A DNA stretch of 33,765 bases from Dunaliella salina (Eukaryota > Chlorophyta > Chlorophyceae > Chlamydomonadales > Dunaliellaceae): contig MU069612.1 in assembly GCA_002284615.2 (NCBI GenBank), positions 347,113-380,877 of the forward strand, read 5' to 3'. The position numbers and the translations under genes are program-made. Under the pieces are notes generated by a model. That model was given only the letters and a program-made list of their open reading frames with translations. It was not told the origin of the DNA and did not search any database. Below are positions 18,749 through 30,133 of the stretch, in pieces. Within the stretch, counting starts at the first letter, position 1, and each line of letters begins with the position of its first letter.

Positions 18749-21700
18749 CTGCAGAAGTAAATTTAGAGTGGGGTTGTCCAAGTGCTTAAACCCACCATGC
18801 ACTTGGCGTGCACCCTGTGCCCTAACAAGAGTCCCTCTCAATGGTCTATCAAAAGCTCCCTTCCTTCAATGCCGCACCGACAACATTTTCTCTGGATTGG
18901 CCGACCTGACAGCAAAGAGATGGAAAAGAGATGGGAAACACTGTAACTAGCCACTCATGAGTGCATGGTGTCGTGCAGAAAGTCATCTGAACGGAGCAGT
19001 TGGAGGCTTACATTAGCAGCTCCTGCGCTCTGCATGGCAACGTACACAACATCCTTCATGTGCTGCCCTGAAAGATTGCTCTGCGCTACAAAACCCCCCA
19101 ATAAACCCATCCACAACCTGTTTATGTAGGCAGTCAAGGAACGCTGCAAGAACTAGAAAAAAACCAGCCAACACACTGATGGATGGAACTTTTATGGTCT
19201 GCAACCATGCAGCCTGTGCCAAAATAGGGCTGCACACATAGAGGGTCCTAAAATTCCAGAGCCTCCAGCAGCTGCTGCGCAATAATGAACAAGGTCCCAG
19301 TTCCTGGAATTGCACAGCAAGGAAATAAGGCAGCGCACATTGCCTGATTACCTGAGCCTCCGCCATCCTCATCATGCCCAGTCCACAGCAGCTGCTGCTG
19401 CCGCCGCCGCTGCTGCTGCTGCTGCTGCAGCAGTTGCTGTGATGCAGCCATGTGTTCCGGACCGCTCCAGAGCAGCAGCTGCTGCTGCTGCTGCTGCTGA
19501 AGTTGCTGTGATGCAGCCGTGTGTTCCAGGTCAGCAGCAGTGTCCCATGGCACTGAAGCAGCACCGTGGTGCTCGCCCACAGCTTCTTCTGCCTCCCTAG
19601 GGCTCCCTTTAGAGCAGTCCCTGTCTCTGTGTGCCTCCTCTGTCTCCTCCCCAGGCATCACACTCCAATTGCCTGCCCCAATACTCGGTAAATGTGCCAC
19701 AACTGATGCAGACGAGGGAGAGCCCGAGCCATCGCTCACGTGCCCATCTTCATCGGCTCTGGAGGCGAGGCCGTTCCTGCTTCTGCCTGCAGAGGACCTG
19801 TCTTCTACCATGGACAAAGCGGAGGCGGAGCCAGCAGATGTGGGTGAACTGCCCCAGAAGGAGGCGGGCAAACCGGCAGGCAAGGTAAGGGAGCTCCGGG
19901 ATTGTGGTGGGGAGTAAGTTGAGGCAGCACTGGTGTGGGAGTGAGTTGATGCAGCTCTGGTGAGGAAGTGAGCTGGGGCAGCACTGGTGTGGGAGTGGTG
20001 GGAGTGAGCTGGGGCAGCGCTGGTTTGGGAGTGGCGGGAGTGAGCTGGGGCAGCACTGGTGTGGGAGTGGCGGGTGTCAGTTGAGGCAGCACTGGTGTGG
20101 GAGTGGCTGGAGCGCGGCTGTGAGTGAGGCAAGACAGCGCCAGCGCAGGAGCCTTGGGTGCGTGGCTGAGCAAGGGTCGAGGATTGTGATTGGGAGTGAG
20201 TCGAGGCAGCAGCACTGGTGTGGGAGCGCGGTTGCGAGTGAGTCGAGGCAGCGCCAGCGTAGGAGCCTTGGGTGTGTGGCTGAGCAAGGGTCGCGGATTG
20301 TGATCGGGGGTGAGTTGATTGCTGAGCAAGGGTCGAGGATTGCGATTGGGAGTGAGTCGAGGCAGCAGCACTGGTGTGGGAGCGCGGCTGCGAGTATGTG
20401 GAGGCAGCGTCAGCGCAGGAGGCATGGGAGTGGGGCTGAGCGAGGGTCGAAGATTGTGATTGGGCGTGAGTTGAGGCAGCCTCAGTGCGGGAGCCGCGGG
20501 AGTGCGGCTGGGTGAGGGTGGAGGCAGCATCAGCGACAGCAGGGTGGCCCTGACAAGCGGGCCTGGATCTCGCAGCCATGGCAGCTGGCAGCACCATGCA
20601 TTGAGTACAGCCAGCTTGGCTGGGTCCAGCCGTAAAAGGGGCGTGGTCCTGAGACAGCAGAGAGTGGCGCTTGAGGTGCTCTGCCAAGCGCTGCCCTAAG
20701 GGTGGGGGGGGGCTTTCTTGGAGCTGCTGGGTGTGCTGCTGCTGCAGTTGTCGCTGCCGCTGCTGCTGCTGCTGTTGCTGCTGCTGTTCTTCATCATCTG
20801 GAGCCTGCTGCTGCAGATGTTGCAGGGTTTGCTCCCGTTGCTGCACCCGTTGCTGCAGCCGAGGCTGTTGCACCACATGCTGTTGCTGATCCTCAAGCTG
20901 ATGTTTTTGTGGGTGCCTGTGGACCTGACCCGTGCCTTGCTCGAGGTACCGATGCTGGTCACAAAGCTCCAGCTGTGACTGTCCAAGCTCCACTGCTCCC
21001 TCATCTTCTTCCTCCTCTGCAGCAGATGCACACAGCCCAGTGCCTGCCTCATCCCCTGCATCAGCACTTGTGAGCATCTGCGACTGCTGGTGCTGCTGGT
21101 GCTGGTGCTGGTGCCGGTGCTGGTGCTGCTCCTGCTGGTGCTGCTGCTGACGCTCCTGCTGATCCTGCTGCTGCTGTTGATGCCTACTTGTAGGCACACT
21201 TTGCACATGGAGATGAGACGTCACAGGGGTAGCTTTACGCAGCTTCTCACCAGCGCGTCCCGTCAGGCCCTGCTCATACTCCCTCGCACGCCTGGCCACC
21301 TGCAAGTGCAGGAAACAGCGCACAGGCGTTCTACATCAACGTCTGCAGGAGGAGTGCTTCAGAAGGGGCAGCTTAACGCAGCATCTCACCAGTGCGTCCT
21401 CTTAGGCCCCCCTCATGCTTCCTTGCACGTCTGGCCACCTGCAAATGCATGGAAAGAGGGCAAAGGCATTTAATACCGCCACCTACAAGTACTGGGAAAG
21501 ACAGGCCACCTGCAAGTGCATAGAAAGAGTGCACGAGCATTTTACACCAATGTCTGAAGCCGGAGGCACGCTTCAGAAGAATCAAGGGAGTGCGGCTGAG
21601 CTCTGGCCAGCAAGTATCATTTGATCTGCATGTGTTATGCATGTCAGGAAGCTGATCCCGGAATACATTCTGGGGACCAAGAGTGGAACATAAATATCTG

Positions 21701-24700
21701 CTTCCTTACCTCAAGCACCAATTCTACCTGCCAGTGAGTTGGCGGTCATGAACATATTGCAACCTCTCACCACTCCTCATGGCTGGATGCATGCCAACAT
21801 CAGAAAAAGTCATGGTGCGTCGGGATGGAGGGAATGACTCTCTTATGCTGGTACAGCTGAGTCAAGCTAGTCCTTCATCGCCACCTGGATAGGGTTGATT
21901 GAGAATTCCCTCTTAACATATTCATAAGTATTATACAGCAAATGTGTGGAATTTCCAGCACTGAATAAACATGCACACAGTATTGACGTATTCAACTGGC
22001 CAACCCTACACTTGGAGCTACCAAACCAGCCATTTGCTGCCCTGATACAGATCCCTTAAGGAGCAGAGTGTCATAAAGGTGCGCATGCCTCTCAAAGAAG
22101 CAGACTTAGATCAAACAACATGCCTCAAGAAGGATGGGGGAGCTTTCTTATGCACAATTCTTTACAGGGAGCAAGCTCTCATAGAAAATTATGTGCGACA
22201 GGGAGCAGAACCAATTTTGCCGAATCACGGGAGTAGACGCTCCGGCCACAACCATCGTTTCCACCATCCCCCAATGCTGCTCTCGTTCAGCTGCTCAGAC
22301 CCTTTGGCGAGGGCATTGCTAGAAAGAAGAAAAAAGACAAAAGGCCATTCCACACCAGAAATTACAGCTGAGGTCCTAAATCTTTGCCTTCCTCATCATC
22401 AAACACACAGCTAGACCAGCACATTCAGAGCGTATTCGATCCACATCACTAGACCACCTCCTGTCTCCCCTCCTCACACACCTGCCTCTGCCATTATCAC
22501 ATACAGCTGAATCGCTCGGACCCTACATTACCACACCCACCTCCCCCCTCCCTTCCTCCAAAACCTCTACCTCTGCCATAACATACAGGCTGATCAAAAC
22601 ACCAGGGCCCAACCACCCTGATGCGATCTTTTCAATCTCTGGCTGACCAGTTCATCCTGATCCTTCTAAGAGCCCTACTCATGATAGGGATATCCACCTT
22701 CCTGAACCCCACCCACCTCCCCACTCCTCTGCTCCAAAGCCTCGACCTCTGTCGTGAGCGCTAACTGTGCATGCTGCGCATCCCTTCCTCCAGTACCTCT
22801 ACCTCTGCTATCATGACAAAACGGCCAGATCAGAACACCAGGGCCCATCACCCCCCCACTCCTCAGCTCCACAGCCTCCCCCTCTGCCATGAGCACCAAC
22901 TGTGCACGCCGCGCAACCTTTCCTCCAAAACCTCTTCCTATGGCATCGTAACATACAGCTGAATCTCAGGTCAGGCATCTAGGTTTGAGTTCTTGATTCA
23001 GCGGGACCAGCCAAATCTGAGTATGCAGGACCTTCAATTTGACCTTTTAGAGCAACCCTGCATACTCAGTTTTAGCTGTGGAGGGGTCCAGAGCAGGGGC
23101 CTAGAATCAGTCAAAACCCCTGCCAAAATGAGGTCCTCAGGAAGCACTCCTTCGGCTTACCTGACCTGCAGCATTTCATCAGGAGCATACCCGGGGGGCT
23201 CCGGGGGACTGGGGTGGGGTTTCAGACAATCGCCCAATTTTGGCTGGGAAATGCTGGATTCTTTGCGAGAGACACATGGTACACCATTCGAGGAGCCGAA
23301 TTTTGCGACTTGCTCTTTCTATTATACAATTAAAACTTGGCTTTTTAGAAGTCGAGTTTCGCCCTGAGAACAATTCAAAATTGACTTGACAGCTGCAGTG
23401 ACACTTTAGCCTTGACAGCTCCCAGCTTTGACCGAGTCCCAGGAGCGCATGCACACACACACACCTGGGCCCCCAAAATTGGTAGGGCATGCTTGAGTAA
23501 CATACTCAACAAGGCCTCATACTCAGATTGTGGCCAGATGCTGCGCATGCCTGATTTCCAGTTTTGCACCACTTTTTCCTGGCACGCGCGCTCATGCTCT
23601 AAGTGCTTTGGGGCCAATTTTTACACCCCCGTTTTTTCACTCGGATGGGTCAGGTTTGGCACAAAAACTATCTGGAGCCCAAAGTGGGGCCAATTCGGGT
23701 CAGAGCATGCATTACGGCAACCATTTTGCGGGCAATGGCTAATTTTGGCCCTAAGTGCCTCGAAAGAGGCCCCTGGCTCACCTGCAACACCTCTTCCTCA
23801 CATTTTTTTGATGCAAAAGTGTCCAATGTATCAATATTACTACTCTGCATACTCACTTTGCTTGAAATCATGCGGGGCAAGAACTCCACACTTTTTGGCA
23901 TAGCATGCCTGGGCTGACTGGATCAGAACACAAGAGCCCATCACCCCACCTACCTCCCCAGCCCTCTGCTCCAAAGCCTCCACTTCCGCCATGAGCGCTA
24001 ACTGTGCACATCGCGCATCACTGTCGCCGCCAAGGTGCTGCTGGCTCTCCTGCTGCATGGGCTGCCTCCCCACTGGCAGAAGGCCCTCAGTAGAGCCACC
24101 ACTGCCCTGCGTAACATCAAGCATGTGACTCTTCAAATGAAGCCAAATGCACAAGCGTTGCATCCAGACATCTGTCTCGTGGGCAGACTGTGTGTGTCAT
24201 CAGGAGAGGTGACGCATGTGCATGAGCAAATGACTGAAGTTCAAAGCACAAGAAGACAGACAACCATGAGCGGGCAAGGTGCCCCACTTTCTGAGTCAGG
24301 TGCATTTTTCCAAAACCCTGAAAACATCCAGTCAACTGACGCATTTTCGATCCATGCCTTGCAACGAATTCAATGAATCTGCATGTGCACCCTTCGCCGC
24401 CAAACACTTTCCAGTGTGGGCAACCACATGAACAAGAAAATTGCATCTGGGCAAAACTGGCTCCGCCAAAATTGAGGACCAATGCGTTCAGTTCCCACAA
24501 AAGCATCCATTGCTGTCATTCACTTGTGAGAAAGAACAACCAAAATAGAGGGTGTTTCTGGCGCGCTGGCTGCCCCCCCCCCCCCCCTCCCCCCCCCCCC
24601 CCCCAAACAAATGCTATTAATAGTTCCTATTAGGCAGGGTGCCCCTGTCCTTAGACACCTAAGTTAGGGCACAAAATGCTTATTTTATGGGCAATGGAGA

Positions 24701-27700
24701 CAAGTTCCAAGATCAGGGGCAACCTGCCAACTGGCTGCAGCGTGAACCCTACCCTTGGACCAGGAAATCTCCATTCCAGACCACCTTTTGCATCAGATTG
24801 GGTGATTTATGGTGATTTGGTGTCCTTAGAAAAAAGGATATCGGTGATTTGGTGTCCTAAACCAAAAGGATTCAAAAAAATGGAGTGAAGAGACAGAGAC
24901 AAAATGGATGGTGAGGTACAGAATTCCAGCAATCTCCAGGAGGGAAGAACCTGCGCCTTTTGATGGCACATGTCCATCATTTAGAAATTATCAAATTGGA
25001 ATCCTGGATTAAGAGCTATGAATTGGGATGTGCATGGGTCCAATCGCAGAGGGTCGAAAAGGTTTGGTCCATCAGGGGCTTCCAGACTTTTTGGGAACCC
25101 CCCTTCAGAGCCATCCAGAGCCACTTCCGCAGCATTATAAAAAACCATCAGATTCCACGGTTAGTAAAGTGTTGTTTGGCACTCTCTTTGTGCAAATTGG
25201 GTGATCAAAGGGAGGTTCTGTGTGCATGGCTGGGAAGTCAGTACTATGCATGCAAAGGTTTGGGCCGCAGGTGTGAAGGTAAACACGCAGCAAACCAATT
25301 GAAACTTCCGGGATAGTGACAATGTAGGATGCATTTTGCTTGATGAACTAAAGAGGGCAGTTTGTGGGCTTGCAAGCAAGTTATGAGCACCTGGTAGGAC
25401 AGGCATGCGCGTGCCTGTTACTCAGTTCCTGCACTGCAACTCTGCTGCAACTTTTTTATTCATGAACTCATGATTTTTAACGAACAGGTTAGCAGTCGCA
25501 AGTTCTGACTGAAGGCCTTTTTTTCCTCCGCAACCCTGTAAATCTGCTGCAAATTACTTTTTCTTAAAAATTAACCAAATATTTATTTAAGCCCAGTAGT
25601 CATGCGTTTCGACTGAGCGGCTCTTTCCTCGTAAACCCTGTGACTCTGCTGCAACTTACTCGCTTGGTGCAGTGAACATGCAGACGGGTGTAGAACACAA
25701 AGAGGAGTAACATCGGTACCGTGCAACGTGAGTAGGAGCAAACTGGAATTTGGGTTTTGGGGGTGTATGATGGGTCTGAGGGGTCCATGCCAAAATTTAC
25801 GTAAGTCTTCCTCCTGCATTCTCTTATTTTGGGGAAAAATTCAGCACATGGAGCACAAGGAGTGCCAAAAATGTCATTTTTGACGCATTCTTTCCTTCCT
25901 TGAATTTTTATATGGGATGTTGGTACCCTCCACAGAGGCCACCGAAGAAAAAATGGAAGGAAAATGTGTTCCAGTAGGAGCTGTGGGTCCTAGTGGGATT
26001 ATCTGAAGCCAGAAGAGTGATCTGGGCCACTCCAAACTTCATCTTTTTCTGATGAACATGAAATTCTATGAGAAAATTAGTGTCGTTGTGCTGATAGTTG
26101 AGAAAGGATATCGGGAAAGAGCATATTCAGCAATTTAGGGAGTTGTCCACCTCTGCCGAATTCCAGGACCAACTGGGTAAGTTCCGTTTTATGCATCTAG
26201 TGCTGCCCATCCCTATCAAGACAACAATCAGCTATTGCTTGTTAATCCCCACATTATGCAAACATACATATACACGCAATGGAACAGCTCTGCATGGCAA
26301 CTTGTCGAACACCACTTTCAAGCAAGAGTAACCCATCAAATGCCTGCACCCCGCAAACACACACAAACCACACCTGCATTGCGGCAAGCCTCGCGTCCAA
26401 TGCTCCGCCCGTTGTATCAGAGTCCTGCTGGCTCTGCTGGCTGTGTCTGTGCAACCCCACTGAGCTTAACAACATAGGCCCTCTTGAGTTGCCGCCCCTG
26501 TGAGCCAACATCTCCTGGTCATCTTCCCCGCCCTCGCAGAGCTGCAGCTCATGCCATGCAGGCAAGCAGACCTGTTCCTCGCCATGGGCTATCTGCTTCT
26601 CTCCATGGGCTTTTTGTTCCTCGCCATGGGCAACCTTTTCCACTCCATGGACTACATGTTTCTCACCATGAGCTACCTGTTCCTCGCCATGAGCAATCTG
26701 TCCATCGCCATGGGCTAGATCCAGGTCCGGGCTGTCCACCTCCACCTCTTGCAGCTCAGGCCATGATACCAAAGGAGGTGCTGGCCCTTCGCACACAGCC
26801 TCCTGCAGGTCTTGCTCCAGAATTCTGCCCCCAAACAAAAAAAGCGGCAGGATCATCATCTGCTCGAGGATAGGCGAGGGCAGGGGGGCCTCAAGCACTA
26901 CTTCGCTGCCTTCCTCCTCCTCCTCCTCCTCCTCCACCTTCTCCTCATCGCCCTGATCGAGGTCGATGGTTGAATCAGAGTCTGACTTTGATGTGCGTGA
27001 TCCTCCCCCCCGGGTCTGCACCAACTGAGCAGAGCCTCCGGCGGCTGCCTGGGTCGGTTGCGGCCCAGAACTGATGGTTGAGGGGGAGGGCCTGCAGACC
27101 ATGACGTCAAGCAGGTGAAGTTCATAATCACTTTTATCTGGGTACTGGACTCATCCAGGTGCATCCATTCACCTGTTATAGGTGTCCCTGTATGAAAGTT
27201 GCTTAACCTTCATGGTGGGCACGAATCTTTGTTGATTGGTGGATGACAGATCCAGGTGTGCCTTTACCACAAACAAAATCACAACAAACAATCTGAAGCA
27301 GGAGAGCAAAGCACGTAGGCCAGCTGATGCATATGCCGAACAATCCCGCACAGGCCTCATGCCTAGGGTTGGGTAAAGAGGGTTGAGCATGTGGAAAAAG
27401 AGGGTCAAATGGCCTCTTTGGGGCCTCTTCATCCCTCTTCGGAGCCTCTTTCGCCAGCTTCTGAACCTTCTTTACACAACCCTACTCATGCCCAAATTTG
27501 TTCACCTGGTTCAACTACCTACTTTGCCAGGCTTGCATGTGCCTCCTGCTCACCAAGCCCGCCGTTCAAAAATAATTGTACAGGATCTGGGTACACGGTG
27601 CCTACTCCTGGTCTGATTTCTCTAATTATTCTGCCAAGCCCGCCATTCCTCATGCCCTCTGCTCACATAGGCTGCTTAGCTAGCTTGGCCATGCCTTTCA

Positions 27701-30058
27701 TTCACCCAGCTTGCTCCTGCCCTTTGCTCTCTAAGCTTGCTCATGCCCTTCTCCCACAAAAGCTTGCTCATACCTTCTGCTCACCTAGCTCGCTCATGCC
27801 TTCCGCTCACCTAGCTTGCTCATGCCTCGCGCCCATCAAGCTTGCTCATGCCTTGTGCTCATCAAGCTTGCTCATGCCCTTGTGCTCATCAAGCTTGCTC
27901 ATGCCCTCCGTTCACCAAGCTAGCTCAGGCCCTTCTCTCACCAGGCTTGCTCAGGTCCTTGGCTCACCGAGCTTGCTCAGGCCCTTGGCTCACCTAGCTT
28001 GCTCAGGCCCTTGGCTCACCCAGCTTGCTTCGACTCTTCGATCACCAACCTTGCTTAAGCCCTTGGCTCACCAAGGCTGCTCATGCTTTTCGCTCAGCAG
28101 GCTTGCTCAGGCCCTTGGCTCACCAAGCTTGCTCAGACCCTTCACACAACAAGCTTGCTTATGCCCTTGGCTCATTAAGCTTGCTCATGCGCTTTGCTTA
28201 CCAAGCTTGCTAGGCCCTTTTCTCACCCAGCTTGCTCAGGCCTTCCCTCACCTACATCTCTCATTCCCATTGCTCACCGAGCTTGCTCATGCCCCTCACT
28301 CACCAAGCTTGTCCATGCCCTACGCTCACCAACCATGCTTATACCCTTGGCTCACAAGCTTGCTCATGTCCCTTGCTCACCTAGCTTGTTCAGGCCCCTC
28401 GCTCACCTAGCTCGCTCATTCCCATCGCTCACCAAGCTTGCTCATGCCCCTCGCTCACCTAGCTTCCTCAGGTCTGCGCGGGCTTTGAGAGTGTACCAGA
28501 GATGCCAAAGATGGTGCCCCACTATGATCTGGAGGGCGCCCAAGGTCACCTTGACCTAAGGGCGGCTGAGGCTGGACAGCAGAAGCAGCGGCAGGATCCA
28601 TCTCGCGCAGCCCAAGGGCAGCACCCGGCGCCTGCTCGGGCTGCACAGAGTCACCAGGAGCAATAAAGCGAGTGGTTGCTGGCCTTGTACAAAAGCAGCG
28701 ATTTCTTGAGTACAACACTAAGCCTTCGGAGGCATGCTCAGCGTTCCACCCTGTTTCCTGCCCTCCAGTATGAACCAGAAAGAATTGGTTAGCTGAGAGT
28801 GGGAAGCAGCAGCATTTGTCCACCACGCAGCCCATGGTATGCCTCAGATCCAACCTATGCCTGCTTAGGCTGCAATGAACCACCAGGAGCAAGAAAGTGA
28901 GTGGTTGCTGGCCTTGTAATCAACCAAAGTTGAGGAAAACAAAATCGAATACAGCAGGGTATCTGAGCACACCACAAGACAGGTTGGCCTTGCACAACAG
29001 CGGCGTCTTTTCAAGCAAATGTCATCAGCCCTTTAAAGACATGCACAGCCTTTCAGCCAATGTCCTGCCCTCCAGTTTGAACCAGAAAGAAGCAGGCCAT
29101 TGCACAGGCCATGACAGCGTTCTACACGCTGCGCAACTAGCTTGACTCCCATTTGACAAGGGTAGAATCACGGCCATCTGAAGCTCTCAAAAAATCTATG
29201 TAACCAGCCTGCTCAGGGCCAGCGAGATGCACCATTCCCATTCGACAAACATAAAGTTGTAGCCACTTCCACAGTCTTCCATAAATGCCCCAATTCCCAA
29301 AAATGCCCCACCATTTGGAAGAAAATGTAATTACAGCCATCTAAAGCTTTAACAAAATTTGCGGCCACCCTGCAGCCTGCACAGCTGCTTAAGGGCATTA
29401 TACACAAATGAAGAAGCGTGCGTGCTACGTTTTTGGCCCTGGGCTGCATGCACTGGAGACATCTGCATGCCACTTGCACTGCATATTACACATGCCATTG
29501 CTATGGCTTGTCCCATATTCCTGCAAGCAATAACAATGGCATGTATAACAAGCAACGCGAGTGACACGCAGATGTCACTACCACCTGCAACCCAGGGCAA
29601 GGTTACAAGGTTACGAGTAAAAGGAGGCCTCCAATCAAATCGACTGACTGCTAGCCTGTTCATAAAAAGAAAGATGTTGATAGGTAAAAGGAAAAAGCTC
29701 ATTGTTGTTTTGATTGACTTGCAACCCAAAAGGGCAAAAAGCACTTTTGCTTTTTGGGATGCTTCAGGGAAGAACCCAACTGCTCTTCCCATCCCCATGA
29801 AATCCCGCGGCTGTTTCCCCAGGTGAAAGGCCAGCATTGCATCAATGTCCCACCAGATGCTATCATAAATGATGAAAGTGAAACAACTTCATTGTTGAAA
29901 ACAATCTTCCACCTGTTCCTTCCAATGATGCCGAGGGCATGGCCAATGGCCCAATCATCTTCCCTTTCCTTCTGTACCACACACTGGTGGGGCTCACTCT
30001 CAGCTCCAGGGCTGCTTGTTGGTTTTTCCTTAACATACGCTGGCTTTTGCCCAGCGCA

Positions 30059-30133
<75 letters not shown>

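Noticed and set aside
20671..21150. Plus-strand poly-Leu and poly-Cys frames
   Set aside because: They are shadows of CAG (Gln) repeats read in other frames.
27391..28410. Plus-strand open frame of 339 codons
   Set aside because: It is produced by the 24-bp minisatellite, a multiple of three without stops on that strand. The peptide is a monotonous LAHAL/SLLRPLAH repeat.
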